A program made the position numbers and the translations under genes. Shown here in pieces: positions 18,525 through 29,056 of a stretch of 64,000 nucleotides of DNA; the first letter of the stretch is position 1, and every line of letters starts with the position of its first letter. Origin of the DNA: Erwinia sp. S63 (GTDB lineage: Bacteria > Pseudomonadota > Gammaproteobacteria > Enterobacterales > Enterobacteriaceae); the NCBI RefSeq assembly GCF_016625195.1, contig NZ_JACVUP010000002.1, positions 282,711-346,710 of the forward strand, given 5' to 3'. The notes under the pieces were generated by a model. The model was not told where the DNA came from. It saw only the letters and a list, made by a program, of their open reading frames with translations, and made no database searches.

Positions 18525-19727
18525 CTAGCTGCTGAAGATGGCAGGTGCCACCGGGCGTGGCTGGAACTGCCACCACAGGGCCATCAGGGTGATGACGCCA
18601 ACGCTGCTTAGCAGCATCCACGGCAGTTCGGGCACGGCCAGTTGTTGACCCATGTCGAACATCCAGCCGCCACCGGAGTAACCAATCAGACCGCCAATCG
18701 CCAGTCCTAACCGGCTGAAACCCATATAACTGCCACGAGCGCGTGAACTGGCCAGCGACGCGCTAAGGGTTTCACGCGCCGGTTCGGCGATGATGGAACC
18801 GAGGTAAAACACGCCGATTAACAGGAACAGCGAAGGCAGAGATTGGGTCATTCCAACAGGTAACAAGCTAAAGGTCATCAGGAACAAGCCGGCCATTAAG
18901 CGGGTTTCCAGGCGGAAGCGTTTTTCGCTCCAGCGTGCCAGCGGATAGAGCAGGCTGAGCGACAGCATGGCTTCGATGGCATACATCCATTTCACCGCGG
19001 CGGGGGCGCCAGCCACCTGATTCACCATCACCGGCAGCATCAGCATGACCTGCACGGCCAGAATGTAGTAGCCGGTCAACGTCAGCACATAGAGGCGAAA
19101 ACGTTTATCCTGCCAGACGCGCTGCATGCCTTCGCGCATCGCAATACGCTCGGTAGAGATGCGCCACGCCGGTAGCCACACGGCGTTAAATATTGCCGCA
19201 GCGACAAACACCGCCGCGCCCACCCAGCATACCAGGCGGAAATCCCACGCCAGCAGCCAACTGCCAATCAGGGCACCCAGCACTGCCCCCGCGCTGTCCT
19301 GCATCATCAGTAGTGAGAAGAAGCGACCGCGCTCACGTGCGCGCACCAGTTTCACCACCATGGCGCTGCGGGGTGGGTCAAACAAGGTGCCACCTAGGCC
19401 GGAAAGTAAACAGGCCAGCCACAGCATCCAGGGTTGATGCGCCAGCGCCATGCAGGCAAATCCAGCTGCGCGCATCAGCATGCCCGTCACGATTAGCGGA
19501 CGTGCGCCAAAACGGTCCGCAATCGCGCCACCAAAAATGCCCAGCCCCTGCTGCACGAACTGGCGCAAACCCAGCGCGATACCCACCATTAACGCCGCCC
19601 AGCCAAGCTGTTCAACGAAATGGATGGAAATCAGCGGGAATACCACGAAAAAGCCTAACACCACCAACATGTTATCGACTAAGAGGAATGTTTTACCGAG
19701 GCGTCGTGCCCGCGCTACCCGAGACAT
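18525..19727 (-). CDS. mdtH: Multidrug efflux MFS transporter MdtH
   Basis: A 400-residue major facilitator with about 12 hydrophobic segments (E. coli 402 aa). The N-terminus [32 protein letters not shown] matches MdtH closely, and the loop 2-3 MFS motif appears as [18 protein letters not shown]. coli MdtH gives modest resistance to norfloxacin and enoxacin when overproduced. AGGA precedes the ATG. It is transcribed divergently from rimJ. Confidence 0.94.
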   Translation of the reverse strand: MSRVARARRLGKTFLLVDNMLVVLGFFVVFPLISIHFVEQLGWAALMVGIALGLRQFVQQGLGIFGGAIADRFGARPLIVTGMLMRAAGFACMALAHQPWMLWLACLLSGLGGTLFDPPRSAMVVKLVRARERGRFFSLLMMQDSAGAVLGALIGSWLLAWDFRLVCWVGAAVFVAAAIFNAVWLPAWRISTERIAMREGMQRVWQDKRFRLYVLTLTGYYILAVQVMLMLPVMVNQVAGAPAAVKWMYAIEAMLSLSLLYPLARWSEKRFRLETRLMAGLFLMTFSLLPVGMTQSLPSLFLLIGVFYLGSIIAEPARETLSASLASSRARGSYMGFSRLGLAIGGLIGYSGGGWMFDMGQQLAVPELPWMLLSSVGVITLMALWWQFQPRPVAPAIFSS

Positions 19728-19967
19728 GCTTAATCCTGAGCAAGAGATGAAAAAGGGACCAGTTGGTCTATTTTCCGCCTGCGCTGACGGGAAAGACAGC
19801 GTATCGAGGATGATATTTTTTCATCGAATCCGCAGAAAAATTAATCCTGGATAAGGATGAATTGCGTGGCAGGGTCTTGAGGGTTTTACCGTAGTGAAAG
19901 TGGCGGTTATAGTGAGAAGTATCGCCCCAGGCGTACATCTTTCTTAAAGTTATGGATTTCAGGAGTC

Positions 19968-20564
19968 ATGATGTTTGGCTATCGTTCTGCTGGACCCCGC
20001 GTGCGCCTGACTACCGATCGTTTGGTGGTCCGTTTAGTTCACGAGCGCGATGCCTGGCGATTGGCGGATTATTATGCGGAGAACCGCGTCTTTCTTAAAC
20101 CCTGGGAGCCGGTGCGCGACGAGAGCCACTGCTATCCCTCGGGCTGGCAGGCACGCCTTGGACTGATCGCGGATATGCACAAACAGGGCTCAGCCTACTA
20201 TTTTGTGCTGATGGACCCGGAAGAGCATGAAGTGCGCGGTGTCGCCAATTTCAGCAACGTGCTGCGCGGTTCATTTCACGCCTGTTACCTCGGTTATTCA
20301 TTGGGCGAAAAGTGGCAGGGGCAAGGAATGATGTTTGAAGCGTTGCAGTCAGCGATTCGCTACATGCAGCGGCAGCAACGCATTCACCGCATCATGGCTA
20401 ACTATATGCCGCACAATCAGCGCAGCGGTGATTTGCTGGCACGTCTCGGATTCGAGAAAGAGGGTTATGCCAAAGATTACCTGCTGATTGATGGACGCTG
20501 GCAGGATCACGTGCTGACCGCGCTGACGTGGCAGGAGTGGACCGCGGATCGCCGTGGACAATAA
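19968..20564 (+). CDS. rimJ: Ribosomal protein S5 N-alanine acetyltransferase RimJ
   Basis: 198 residues (E. coli 194), a GNAT-family acetyltransferase that modifies the N-terminus of ribosomal protein S5 and also affects 30S assembly. [36 protein letters not shown] and [23 protein letters not shown] are near identical to E. coli. [18 protein letters not shown] is the acetyl-CoA binding loop. Two adjacent ATGs (19968 and 19971) are possible starts, with AGGAG upstream. It heads a rimJ-yceH-mviM group with gaps of 12 and 1 bases. Confidence 0.96.
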   Translation: MMFGYRSAGPRVRLTTDRLVVRLVHERDAWRLADYYAENRVFLKPWEPVRDESHCYPSGWQARLGLIADMHKQGSAYYFVLMDPEEHEVRGVANFSNVLRGSFHACYLGYSLGEKWQGQGMMFEALQSAIRYMQRQQRIHRIMANYMPHNQRSGDLLARLGFEKEGYAKDYLLIDGRWQDHVLTALTWQEWTADRRGQ

Positions 20565-20576
20565 AAGGAAAACTGC

Positions 20577-21218
20577 ATGAAGATGGCTTTATCCGCGCAG
20601 GCGCTGCGTGTGATCGGTTGCCTGTTAGAGAAACAGGTCACTACTCCGGATCAATATCCGCTTTCCCTCAACGGCGTGGTCACCGCCTGTAATCAAAAAT
20701 CCAACCGTGAACCGGTGATGAACCTGAGTGAAATGGAGGTGCAATCTCAGCTTGATGAGCTGGTGAAAAAGCATCTGGCCACCTCCAATAACGGGTTCGG
20801 TCAACGCGTCAGTAAGTATGAACAGCGCTTCTGTAACTCTGCATTCGGGAATCTGCAGCTTAACAGCGCAGAAGTGGCGGTGCTGACGTTACTGTTCTTG
20901 CGTGGTGCACAGACGCCGGGTGAGCTGCGAACCCGCAGTGGACGCTTGCATGAGTTCAGCGATATGAACGAGGTTGAGCAAACGCTGAACGGCTTAATCA
21001 CCCGTGATGACGGCCCGATGGTGGTGCGTCTGGCACGTGAGCCGGGTAAACGCGAAAGTCGTTATATGCATCTGTTCGGCGGCGATGTGGCTGAAGCACC
21101 CGCCGCGAGTGCGGATGAGATGGACAGCGAGGATTTGGTCAGCCGGGTTGCGCATTTGGAACAGCAGGTGGCTCAACTGCAATCCCTGCTGGAACAACTG
21201 CTGCAGAAGGAGCAATAA
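20577..21218 (+). CDS. yceH: YceH family protein (DUF480)
   Basis: 213 residues (E. coli 215). Two winged-helix-like repeats are visible: [42 protein letters not shown] and the later [25 protein letters not shown]-terminal Leu/Gln-rich coiled coil ([21 protein letters not shown]) follows. Its role is unknown; a DNA-binding or protein-pairing function is inferred from the fold. It lies between rimJ and mviM in one apparent operon. Confidence 0.93.
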   Translation: MKMALSAQALRVIGCLLEKQVTTPDQYPLSLNGVVTACNQKSNREPVMNLSEMEVQSQLDELVKKHLATSNNGFGQRVSKYEQRFCNSAFGNLQLNSAEVAVLTLLFLRGAQTPGELRTRSGRLHEFSDMNEVEQTLNGLITRDDGPMVVRLAREPGKRESRYMHLFGGDVAEAPAASADEMDSEDLVSRVAHLEQQVAQLQSLLEQLLQKEQ

Positions 21219-21219
21219 C

Positions 21220-22140
21220 ATGACGCTACGTATCGGTATTGTTGGATTAGGCGGCATCGCGCAAAAAGCCTGGTTGCCCGTGTTGTCGCACGCCACCGAC
21301 TGGCAGCTGGCAGGGGCGTTTTCGCCGAATCAGGCCAAAGCCCAGCCGATTTGTGACAGCTACCGCATGCCTTATTTCAGTCAGTTGGACGCGCTGGCGG
21401 CCGCCAGTGATGCAGTATTTGTGCATAGCAGCACCGCCAGTCATTTTGAAGTGGTGCAGGCGCTGCTGCTGGCGGGCAAAGATGTTTGTGTGGATAAACC
21501 TTTAGCCGAAACCCTGCAGCAGGCGGAAGCGCTGGTGGCACTGGCAGAGAAGCGCAAACGTAAACTGATGGTGGCGTTCAATCGTCGCTTTGCGCCACGC
21601 TACCAACAGTTAAAAGCGGAAATGCCGCGAGCGGCTTCTCTGCGTATTGAGAAACATCGTGCGGATAGCGTGGGTCCACAGGATCTGCGTTTCACTCTGC
21701 TGGATGACTACCTGCACGTGGTGGATACGGCGCTGTGGCTGGCGGGCGGCAAGTTGTCGCGTGAACAGGGCTTTATTGAAACCAACGAGGAGGGGGCGAT
21801 GCTGTATGCCGAGCATCACTTTTCGGCGGGGGCACTGCAAATCACCACCAGCATGCATCGTCGCGCGGGCACGCAGCGCGAGGTGGTGAACGCCATCTGC
21901 GACGGTGATTACATCGAAATTAATGAGATGCGTGACTGGCAGCAGGAGAACCTCAGTGGATTGCGTACCGATCCATCACCCTCCTGGCAAAGCCATCTCA
22001 CTCAGCGCGGTTTCAGCGGTGCGGCACAGCATTTTATCCAGTGCGTACAAAATCAGACGATGCCTGAAACCAGCGGTGAACAGGCGCTGGCGGCGCAGCG
22101 TCTGGTGGAAAAACTGTGGCGCGATGCCGAACAGGAATAA
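21220..22140 (+). CDS. mviM: MviM, Gfo/Idh/MocA family oxidoreductase
   Basis: 306 residues (E. coli 307). The N-terminal NAD(P)-binding fold starts RIGIVGLGGIAQKAWLPVL. The CVDKPLAET motif (about residues 87-95) carries the Lys-Pro typical of Gfo/Idh/MocA dehydrogenases. The C-terminal alpha/beta domain includes DYLHVVDTALWLAGG. The substrate is not known. The frame stays open well upstream inside yceH, but the ATG at 21220 has AGAAGGAG upstream and fits the family start; one base separates it from the yceH stop. Confidence 0.94.
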   Translation: MTLRIGIVGLGGIAQKAWLPVLSHATDWQLAGAFSPNQAKAQPICDSYRMPYFSQLDALAAASDAVFVHSSTASHFEVVQALLLAGKDVCVDKPLAETLQQAEALVALAEKRKRKLMVAFNRRFAPRYQQLKAEMPRAASLRIEKHRADSVGPQDLRFTLLDDYLHVVDTALWLAGGKLSREQGFIETNEEGAMLYAEHHFSAGALQITTSMHRRAGTQREVVNAICDGDYIEINEMRDWQQENLSGLRTDPSPSWQSHLTQRGFSGAAQHFIQCVQNQTMPETSGEQALAAQRLVEKLWRDAEQE

Positions 22141-22261
22141 CCCCTTGTAACACTCAATGCTGGTCATTTCCCGCCGTGGCAGTAGACTATCGCCGGACAT
22201 CAACAGATGTCCGCGCTAAGTTGCTCATTTATCCGACACTTTTCAGGATGCGCCACTCAAA

Positions 22262-23800
22262 ATGAATTTGTTGAAATCGCTGGCTGCGGTCAGTTCGATG
22301 ACCCTTTTTTCCCGCGTGCTGGGCTTTGCCCGTGATGCCATTGTGGCACGCGTTTTCGGTGCCGGGATGGCTACCGATGCCTTCTTCGTGGCCTTTAAAC
22401 TGCCCAATCTGCTGCGCCGTATCTTTGCGGAAGGCGCCTTTTCTCAGGCGTTTGTGCCGATTCTTGCCGAGTACAAAAGCAAGCAGGGCGAAGATGCCAC
22501 GCGCGTCTTCGTCGCTTACGTCTCCGGTTTACTGACACTGGTGCTGGCGGTGGTGACGGTGCTCGGCATGATTGCCGCGCCTTGGGTGATCGTGGTTACC
22601 GCGCCCGGATTTGCCGATACCGCCGATAAATTCGCGCTCACCAGTTCGCTGCTGCGCGTCACCTTTCCTTATATTCTGCTGATCTCTCTGGCGTCGCTGG
22701 CCGGTGCGATACTCAATACCTGGAATCGCTTCTCCGTTCCGGCGTTTGCGCCCACATTATTAAACATCAGCATGATTGGCTTTGCGGTGTTTGCTGCCCC
22801 GCATTTCCATCCGCCGGTAATGGCGCTGGCGTGGGCGGTAGTGGTCGGGGGTGTGCTGCAGTTGTTCTATCAACTGCCGCATTTGAAAAAGATTGGCATG
22901 CTGGTGCTGCCGCGTCTCAATCTGCGCGACGCTGGCGTGTGGCGCGTGATGCGTCAAATGGGACCCGCAATTCTTGGCGTGTCGGTGAGCCAAATATCTT
23001 TGATTATCAACACCATTTTCGCCTCGTTCCTCGTCTCGGGATCGGTGTCGTGGATGTATTACGCCGACCGTCTGATGGAGTTCCCGTCGGGCGTGCTGGG
23101 TGTAGCGCTGGGCACGATTTTGTTGCCATCTTTAGCGAAGAGTTTTGCCAGCGGCAATCATGATGAGTATTCCCGTCTGATGGACTGGGGGCTGCGCCTC
23201 TGTTTCCTGCTGGCGCTGCCGAGTGCCGTTGCCCTCGGGATCCTCTCCGGCCCGCTGACGGTGGCGCTGTTCCAGTACGGTAAATTCACTGCGTTTGATG
23301 CCGCCATGACGCAGCGTGCGCTGTTAGCCTATTCGGTAGGGTTGATGGGTCTGATCGTGGTCAAGGTGCTGGCGCCCGGTTTCTATTCACGGCAGGACAT
23401 TAAAACCCCGGTGAAAATTGCGATTGTGACGCTGATTATGACGCAGGTGATGAACCTGGCGTTTATCGGCCCACTCAAACATGCCGGATTGTCGTTGTCG
23501 ATTGGACTCGCGGCCTGTCTTAACGCTGCGCTGCTGTACTGGCAACTGCGCAAACAGGATATCTTCCAGCCGCAGCCGGGTTGGTTTAGCTTCCTAATAC
23601 GTCTGTTGATTGCGGTTGTAGTGATGGCGGCAGCGCTGCTGGGCATTCTGCATGTGATGCCGGCCTGGGAAGAAGGGCAGATGTGGTGGCGATTACTGCG
23701 TCTGGCTGCTGTCTGTGCGATTGGCGGCGGTGCCTACTTTGTGATGCTGGGCCTGTTGGGCTTCCGGCCGAGAGATTTTGCCCGCCGTACGCTGGCATAA
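22262..23800 (+). CDS. murJ: Lipid II flippase MurJ
   Basis: 512 residues (E. coli 511) with about 14 membrane segments of the MOP superfamily. It moves lipid II across the inner membrane for peptidoglycan synthesis and is essential in E. coli. [54 protein letters not shown] is the family start, including the Arg residues lining the central cavity. A 121-base gap separates it from mviM, so it may have its own promoter. A two-way terminator lies between it and flgN. Confidence 0.97.
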   Translation: MNLLKSLAAVSSMTLFSRVLGFARDAIVARVFGAGMATDAFFVAFKLPNLLRRIFAEGAFSQAFVPILAEYKSKQGEDATRVFVAYVSGLLTLVLAVVTVLGMIAAPWVIVVTAPGFADTADKFALTSSLLRVTFPYILLISLASLAGAILNTWNRFSVPAFAPTLLNISMIGFAVFAAPHFHPPVMALAWAVVVGGVLQLFYQLPHLKKIGMLVLPRLNLRDAGVWRVMRQMGPAILGVSVSQISLIINTIFASFLVSGSVSWMYYADRLMEFPSGVLGVALGTILLPSLAKSFASGNHDEYSRLMDWGLRLCFLLALPSAVALGILSGPLTVALFQYGKFTAFDAAMTQRALLAYSVGLMGLIVVKVLAPGFYSRQDIKTPVKIAIVTLIMTQVMNLAFIGPLKHAGLSLSIGLAACLNAALLYWQLRKQDIFQPQPGWFSFLIRLLIAVVVMAAALLGILHVMPAWEEGQMWWRLLRLAAVCAIGGGAYFVMLGLLGFRPRDFARRTLA

Positions 23801-23803
23801 AAA

Positions 23804-23829
23804 AATCCCGCCTCGGCGGGATTTTTCTT
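23804..23829. terminator. Two-way intrinsic terminator between murJ and flgN
   Basis: ATCCCGCC, TC loop region and GGCGGGAT have A-run and T-run on either side, so each strand ends in a U-tract. It serves convergent murJ (+) and flgMN (-). Confidence 0.93.
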
Positions 23830-23831
23830 TA

Positions 23832-24263
23832 TTAGCCTTTGCGGCTGAGTGTCGACTGACCTTTGCCTAATCCATCGGGCCCGTAAAACGCCTGAGTCTG
23901 GTGCGGTTTCAGTACCGAGAGCGCATCATTGGTGAAGCTGATCTGATGCTGCAGCAGAATACCATTATGAGTATTCGTATCGCGCAAACGGCGGGTATGC
24001 TGCTGAATGCTCTGCCAGCGGCGTTCACGATCGCTGTGACCACCATAGGGCGCCTGCGTACCGAGTGATTTTTCGGTATTGCGGCGCATTTCGTCCAGGT
24101 AATTCAACGTCGTCAGCAGCGCGCTTTTGTCTTCTGATATGCGCTGCAACAGGTTGCCATTAACCTGGCCGGCAGACAGTTGCTGTTGCTCTTCATCCAT
24201 CACCACGGTGAGTGAAGTCAGCACGTCCTGCATTTTATCTAAGGTGGTCAGCAGATTGTCCAT
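23832..24263 (-). CDS. flgN: Flagellar export chaperone FlgN
   Basis: A 143-residue helical cytosolic chaperone for the hook-junction proteins FlgK and FlgL (E. coli 138 aa). Features: LLTTLDKMQDVLTSLTVVMDEEQQQL at the N-terminus, and a C-terminal region with LLQHQISFTNDALSVLKPHQTQAFYGPDGLG, where the cargo-binding segment lies in the family. It is co-transcribed with flgM (5-base gap) from the sigma-28 promoter upstream of flgM, and in Salmonella also from a class 2 promoter. Confidence 0.94.
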   Translation of the reverse strand: MDNLLTTLDKMQDVLTSLTVVMDEEQQQLSAGQVNGNLLQRISEDKSALLTTLNYLDEMRRNTEKSLGTQAPYGGHSDRERRWQSIQQHTRRLRDTNTHNGILLQHQISFTNDALSVLKPHQTQAFYGPDGLGKGQSTLSRKG

Positions 24264-24268
24264 TGGGA

Positions 24269-24577
24269 TTAGTTACCCTCTAAATACGCCTTGGTATCGG
24301 CGATCAGCGCATCGGCGATCTTACCGGTATCCATTTTCAGTTCGCCATTACGAATAGCGGTTTTCAGTTGTTCAACACGCGCGGTGTTGATGTCTTTGCT
24401 GCCCGGCTGCATCAACTGCGCCTGAGCGGTGCTCAACTTAACTTCAGCACCACTTTCGTTGGTGCTGGCGTTGGTTGCAGCGGTAACGTTTTGGCGCACC
24501 TTGCCGTTGTTATCGTTGGTGTCGCGTGATTGTACAGTGCTCACCGGAATTAAAGGCTGCGTTCTGTCGATGCTCAT
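24269..24577 (-). CDS. flgM: Anti-sigma-28 factor FlgM
   Basis: 102 residues. It binds and holds FliA (sigma-28) until the hook is complete, when FlgM is exported. The C-terminal sigma-binding half is clear: [47 protein letters not shown]. The N-terminal half is polar and unstructured ([14 protein letters not shown]). A sigma-28 promoter lies 74-100 bases upstream, giving the expected auto-regulatory loop. Confidence 0.95.
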   Translation of the reverse strand: MSIDRTQPLIPVSTVQSRDTNDNNGKVRQNVTAATNASTNESGAEVKLSTAQAQLMQPGSKDINTARVEQLKTAIRNGELKMDTGKIADALIADTKAYLEGN

Positions 24578-24650
24578 GGTCGTGCTCCTGTAAGGTCAGC
24601 TGAGGGTCAGTCAACTGAGTCAGCATAGGGTAATGTCTTTGTTGATATCT

Positions 24651-24677
24651 CTATCGGCAGAACAGCAGGGTTCTTTA
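24651..24677 (-). promoter_or_regulatory. Sigma-28 (FliA) class 3 promoter of flgMN
   Basis: On the minus strand TAAA, a 15-base spacer and GCCGATAG match the enterobacterial sigma-28 consensus TAAA-N15-GCCGATAA with one mismatch. It starts directly after the flgA stop and reads into flgM. Confidence 0.88.
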
Positions 24678-24682
24678 ACGCT

Positions 24683-25342
24683 TTATAGCGATATCAGAAT
24701 ATTCCCATCCGCGCCGACGCGCCCACTGACAACCTGACCATTTCCCATGCGTACGCGCACCATTTGTGCCGCGCTGGCGTTGTTCAGCGCACGTCCTTCG
24801 CTGCTGGCATTAAACCCGTTTCCACTCGCCACTACCATCACATTTTGACCGGCTTTAACTCGCCACGGCTGGCGCAGCATGGATGCGGTCACTGGCTGTC
24901 CCGGCGGGATATCTCGCAGGGCAATGGCATCGGTCACGCTGTTGTTATCGAATAGCGCGCGCGGCGGTAATTCATCCAGACGACCGGTTTCCATGCGGAA
25001 GTCATTGGGATCCAGTGCTGTACCACGTGACACCTGACGACTGGCAACCAGATACTGGCCCGTGACCTGAACCTGTACCTGTAAAAAGCGACGATTCTGC
25101 GCACAGTTAGCGGAAATACTGAGATTACCCCACTGGCGGCTGTTGCCTGGCAGTTGTAATTCCGGCGTCTCGCAGGTCGGCCATTGCTCTTTGGGTGTGC
25201 GCACTACCACGGTCATACCTGCGGCATGTTGCGGATCGCGCGCTTTAAAAAACTGCGTTAACTGGGCGGTCAGATCCGCCGCATGGCCGGGCAGCGCGAA
25301 GGCCAACAACAGCGTGGCCAGCAAAGGTGAAAAACTGCGCAT
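24683..25342 (-). CDS. flgA: Flagellar P-ring assembly chaperone FlgA
   Basis: A 219-residue periplasmic protein with a signal peptide ([21 protein letters not shown]) and a C-terminal SAF/FlgA domain ([48 protein letters not shown]). It helps FlgI polymerise into the P ring. Same length as E. coli FlgA. It is divergent from the flgB operon and shares the FlhDC-controlled region at 25343-25495. Confidence 0.95.
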   Translation of the reverse strand: MRSFSPLLATLLLAFALPGHAADLTAQLTQFFKARDPQHAAGMTVVVRTPKEQWPTCETPELQLPGNSRQWGNLSISANCAQNRRFLQVQVQVTGQYLVASRQVSRGTALDPNDFRMETGRLDELPPRALFDNNSVTDAIALRDIPPGQPVTASMLRQPWRVKAGQNVMVVASGNGFNASSEGRALNNASAAQMVRVRMGNGQVVSGRVGADGNILISL

Positions 25343-25395
25343 AAACGCCTCCTGTCGAGAAGATGGCCTGAGTCTACTCTTCGCGCGAAAAATTC

Positions 25396-25438
25396 AATGT
25401 CAAAAATAGCCGTGATTTTTGCTGCTATTCAGACGATC
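25396..25438. promoter_or_regulatory. FlhDC-like class 2 activator box between flgA and flgB
   Basis: AATGTCAAAAATAGC (25396-25410) and GCTATTCAGACGATC (25424-25438) form an imperfect inverted pair separated by 13 bases. This fits the FlhD4C2 pattern AATG-x-CAxAAATAG-N10-12-inverted half-site known from E. coli flagellar class 2 promoters. Its position between divergent flgA and flgB supports it. Confidence 0.75.
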
Positions 25439-25495
25439 ACCCTTGCATTTGTCCACTTAAGCTGTCAGCTCAAAATTCTCATTCGCGGAGGAAGC

Positions 25496-25909
25496 ATGCT
25501 CGACAAACTCGATGCCGCGCTGCGATTTGGTACAGAAGCGATAAACCTACGAGCTCAGCGTCAGGAAATCCTGGCGTCAAATATTGCCAACGCCGATACC
25601 CCGGGCTACCAGGCGCGGGATATCGACTTTGCCAGCCAACTGAGCAAGGTGATGGAAAACGGTCGCGCGGAGGGCAGCAGCATGTCGCTGAAAGTCACCT
25701 CTTCACGCCACATCGCCGCTGAAACCAATTCTCAGCCATCCATGGACCTGATGTACCGCATTCCCGATCAACCTGCCGCGGATGGCAACACCGTGGATAT
25801 GGATCGTGAACGTACACAGTTTGCTGATAACAGCCTGAAATACCAAACCGATCTCACCCTCATCAGTAGCCAGATCAAAGGCATGATGAGCGTTCTGCAG
25901 GGGCAATAA
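25496..25909 (+). CDS. flgB: Flagellar basal-body rod protein FlgB
   Basis: 137 residues (E. coli 138). Proximal rod subunit, exported by the flagellar type III system without a cleaved signal. The N-terminal family motif is [21 protein letters not shown] and the C-terminal helix has [26 protein letters not shown]. The ATG at 25496 follows GCGGAGGA closely; an in-frame upstream extension to 25397 would cross the FlhDC-like box and is rejected. First gene of flgBCDEFGHIJ. Confidence 0.96.
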   Translation: MLDKLDAALRFGTEAINLRAQRQEILASNIANADTPGYQARDIDFASQLSKVMENGRAEGSSMSLKVTSSRHIAAETNSQPSMDLMYRIPDQPAADGNTVDMDRERTQFADNSLKYQTDLTLISSQIKGMMSVLQGQ

Positions 25910-25911
25910 CC

Positions 25912-26316
25912 ATGGCATTGCTGAATATATTTGATATCGCCGGTTCTGCGATGACCGCGCAATCACAGCGCCTCAACGTCAGCGCCAGTAACCTGGCCAA
26001 CGCCGACAGTGTCACCGGGCCGGATGGTCAGCCTTACGTGGCAAAACAGGTGATTTTCCAGACCGATGCCGCCCCTGGCGCGGCCACCGGTGGCGTTAAA
26101 GTCGCGGGCGTGGTGAACGATCCTACCCCAGCCAAATTGGTGTATGACCCAGGTAATCCGATGGCGGATGACAAGGGTTACGTCAAGATGCCTAACGTCG
26201 ATGTCGTATCAGAAACCGTTAACACCATGTCAGCGTCTCGCAGCTATCAGGCCAACGTCGAAGTGTTGAACACGGTGAAGTCAATGATGATGAAAACCCT
26301 GACGATGGGTCAATAA
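25912..26316 (+). CDS. flgC: Flagellar basal-body rod protein FlgC
   Basis: 134 residues, as in E. coli. Proximal rod subunit with [38 protein letters not shown] at the N-terminus and [32 protein letters not shown] at the C-terminus, the two coiled-coil-forming helices of rod/hook proteins. It starts 2 bases after the flgB stop. Confidence 0.97.
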   Translation: MALLNIFDIAGSAMTAQSQRLNVSASNLANADSVTGPDGQPYVAKQVIFQTDAAPGAATGGVKVAGVVNDPTPAKLVYDPGNPMADDKGYVKMPNVDVVSETVNTMSASRSYQANVEVLNTVKSMMMKTLTMGQ

Positions 26317-26328
26317 CGGAGCACGAAC

Positions 26329-27003
26329 ATGAGCGTAGCAGTCGGCGTTAATGCCAATCTTGACCCAACGGTACTGAGTTCCTCCAGTTCAACCGGCACC
26401 GGAAACAGTGCGCAGGATTTGCAGAACCAATTCCTGACCATGCTGGTGACGCAGTTACAGAACCAGGATCCGACCAATCCAATGGACAACAGCCAGCTCA
26501 CCACCCAGCTGGCACAGATCAACACCCTGAGCGGCATTGAGAAGCTGAACACCACCCTGGGTTCTATCTCTGGTCAGCTCACCACCAGCCAGTCACTGCA
26601 GAGCACCACGCTGATCGGCCACGGTGTGATGATCGATGGCAGCCAGATTTTGGTTGGCAGTGGTACCACGACGCCATTCGGTGTGGAGTTGAGCACGGCC
26701 TCTACCGCCACCACCGCCACCATCAAAGATTCGAACGGCACTGTGGTTCGCACTGTCGATTTGGGCGCATTAACGTCTGGCGTGCATGCCTTCTCCTGGG
26801 ATGGCAAAGATGCGAACGGTACGACAGTTGCTGATGGGAAATATTCTGTATCGATTGCCGCCAGTAACGGCAGCACCCAACTGGTGGCACAACCGCTTAA
26901 TTACGCTTACGTGAATGGCGTGAGTACGGTGGATAGCACCTCAAAACTGGATCTCGGCACCATGGGCTCCGCCACTCTTGATGAAGTTCGTCAGATTCTC
27001 TAA
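26329..27003 (+). CDS. flgD: Flagellar hook capping protein FlgD
   Basis: 224 residues (E. coli 231). A temporary cap that guides FlgE assembly and is later replaced by FlgK. NQFLTMLVTQLQNQDPTNPMDNSQLTTQLAQINTLSGIEKLN is the conserved N-terminal region. A FlgD Ig-like/tudor region follows, with VHAFSWDGKDANGTTVADGKYSV and terminal DLGTMGSATLDEVRQIL. The linker is Ser/Thr-rich. Confidence 0.96.
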   Translation: MSVAVGVNANLDPTVLSSSSSTGTGNSAQDLQNQFLTMLVTQLQNQDPTNPMDNSQLTTQLAQINTLSGIEKLNTTLGSISGQLTTSQSLQSTTLIGHGVMIDGSQILVGSGTTTPFGVELSTASTATTATIKDSNGTVVRTVDLGALTSGVHAFSWDGKDANGTTVADGKYSVSIAASNGSTQLVAQPLNYAYVNGVSTVDSTSKLDLGTMGSATLDEVRQIL

Positions 27004-27027
27004 TTCAATTTTAGCAGGAGACACGCT

Positions 27028-28260
27028 ATGTCTTTTTCTCAAGCTGTAAGTGGTATGAATGCGGCCTCCAGTAACCTGGATGTCATTGGTAACAACATCG
27101 CCAACTCCGCAACGGCGGGTTTCAAATCCAGCACCATCTCATTCGCCGATATGTTTGCCGGTTCGAATGTGGGTATGGGTACCAAGGTCGCTGCGGTTAT
27201 TCAGAACTTTAACGACGGTACCACTACTACTACCAGTCGTGGCCTCGACGTGGCACTGAGCGGTAACGGCTTCTTCCGTATGACCGACGCCGCAGGCAGC
27301 GTGTACTACTCACGTAATGGTCAGTTCACGCTGGATGAAAACCGTAACCTGGTGAATACCCAGGGCATGAGCGTGACCGGTTACCCGGCTACAGGTACAC
27401 CGCCAACGATTCAGACGGGTGCAAACCCAGTGGCGTTGAGCGTGCCGACTACGCAGATGTCAGCGCGCGCGACAACCACAGCAGGTTTGGTTTCTAACCT
27501 GAACTCAACCGATAGTATTCCAACGGTTACCCCGTTCGATGCCTCTAATGTTGATAGCCGTAACGCCAAAAGCACCATCACTGTGTATGACTCACAGGGT
27601 AACGATCATGCTCTCGACCTCTATTATGTGAAAACCAGTGATAATAACTGGGATGTGCACGCGATTGATTCCACGACTGGAGCGTCGGCAGGTGATTTCT
27701 CCATGACCTTCGACTCCAACGGTAAGCTGCAATCAATCACAAGCGGCGGGACAACTACCGCAGGCGCAACCACTGTTGGCTTGACTATTCAGGGAGCTAA
27801 TGGTGCTGCAGCTAATCAGGCCATCACGCTGAGCGTACTTGGAAGCCAGCAACAAAACACCGGCACCACCTCATTCGGTAACCCAACTCAAGACGGTTAT
27901 GCACCGGGCGACCTGACTAGCTACGCCATCAACGATGACGGCACCATCACTGGTACTTACTCCAACCAGAAAACCCAGCTGCTGGGTCAGGTTGTGCTGG
28001 CCAGCTTCTCTAACCCGGAAGGTTTGAAGTCCGAAGGCGATAACGTCTGGTCAGCGACCAACTCTTCAGGTCAGGCAGCCATCGGTCTGGCCAACACCGG
28101 CACTTACGGTTCACTGACCTCAGGTGCGCTGGAAGCGTCTAACGTCGATCTGAGTAAAGAGCTGGTCAACATGATCGTTGCACAACGTAACTATCAGGCG
28201 AACAGCCAGACCATCAAAACGCAGGATCAGATCCTCAACACACTGATTAACTTACGTTAA
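27028..28260 (+). CDS. flgE: Flagellar hook protein FlgE
   Basis: 410 residues (E. coli 402). Subunit of the curved hook. The N-terminal helix SFSQAVSGMNAASSNLDVIGNNIANSATAGFKSS and C-terminal SNVDLSKELVNMIVAQRNYQANSQTIKTQDQILNTLINLR are the conserved rod/hook core. The middle (about residues 140-320) holds the surface domains and is Thr/Ser/Gly-rich. AGGAG lies 8 bases before the ATG. Confidence 0.97.
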   Translation: MSFSQAVSGMNAASSNLDVIGNNIANSATAGFKSSTISFADMFAGSNVGMGTKVAAVIQNFNDGTTTTTSRGLDVALSGNGFFRMTDAAGSVYYSRNGQFTLDENRNLVNTQGMSVTGYPATGTPPTIQTGANPVALSVPTTQMSARATTTAGLVSNLNSTDSIPTVTPFDASNVDSRNAKSTITVYDSQGNDHALDLYYVKTSDNNWDVHAIDSTTGASAGDFSMTFDSNGKLQSITSGGTTTAGATTVGLTIQGANGAAANQAITLSVLGSQQQNTGTTSFGNPTQDGYAPGDLTSYAINDDGTITGTYSNQKTQLLGQVVLASFSNPEGLKSEGDNVWSATNSSGQAAIGLANTGTYGSLTSGALEASNVDLSKELVNMIVAQRNYQANSQTIKTQDQILNTLINLR

Positions 28261-28280
28261 TACGCTAACGGGATTGCACT

Positions 28281-29039
28281 ATGGATCACGCAATATATAC
28301 CGCGATGGGCGCCGCCAGTCAGACGATGGAACAACAATCGGTGACCGCCAGCAACCTCGCCAACGCCTCAACGCCGGGCTTTCGCGCCCAGCTCAACGCG
28401 TTGCGTGCGGTGCCGGTCAACGGCTGGTCGCTGCCGACGCGCACCTTAGTGGCTGCATCAACGCCGGGTGCCGATATGACGCCCGGCGCGATGGACAACA
28501 CCGGCCGCCCGCTCGATGTGGCAGTACAGCAAGATGGCTGGCTGGCGGTGCGTACCGCTGACGGCTCTGAAGCTTACACCCGCAACGGCAACATGCAGAT
28601 CAGCTCCACCGGTATTTTGACCATTCAGGGCAATCCCGTGATGGGCGATGGCGGTCCAATCGCCATTCCACAAGGCTCCGAACTGACCATCGCTGCTGAC
28701 GGTACCATCACTTCGCGTAATGCAGGTGATGCGCCCAACGCCACAGTGCAGATTGGCAAGCTGAAGCTGGTCAAGGCCACGGGCAAAGAGTTGCAGCGCG
28801 GTGATGATGGTATGTTCCGTCCAACGCAAGCGACGCAGGCCACACGTGGCGCGGCATTAGCTCCCGACGCAACGGTTGCTGTCATGCCGGGCGTGCTGGA
28901 GGGCAGCAACGTCAAGCCAGTGGAAACCATGGTCGACATGATCGCCAACGCCCGACGTTTTGAGATGCAGATGAAAGTCATCACCAACGTCGATGAAAAC
29001 GAACAAAAAGCCAATCAACTGCTCAACATGAGCAGCTAA
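28281..29039 (+). CDS. flgF: Flagellar basal-body rod protein FlgF
   Basis: 252 residues, near E. coli FlgF (251). Rod subunit. Core motifs: [43 protein letters not shown] and [29 protein letters not shown]. It lies 20 bases after flgE and 17 before flgG. Confidence 0.96.
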   Translation: MDHAIYTAMGAASQTMEQQSVTASNLANASTPGFRAQLNALRAVPVNGWSLPTRTLVAASTPGADMTPGAMDNTGRPLDVAVQQDGWLAVRTADGSEAYTRNGNMQISSTGILTIQGNPVMGDGGPIAIPQGSELTIAADGTITSRNAGDAPNATVQIGKLKLVKATGKELQRGDDGMFRPTQATQATRGAALAPDATVAVMPGVLEGSNVKPVETMVDMIANARRFEMQMKVITNVDENEQKANQLLNMSS

Positions 29040-29056
29040 GGCGTAAGGAAAACAAC

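Noticed and set aside
21004..21219. N-terminal extension of mviM into yceH
   Set aside because: The added 72 codons overlap conserved yceH out of frame, while the ATG at 21220 has a strong ribosome binding site and matches the family start.
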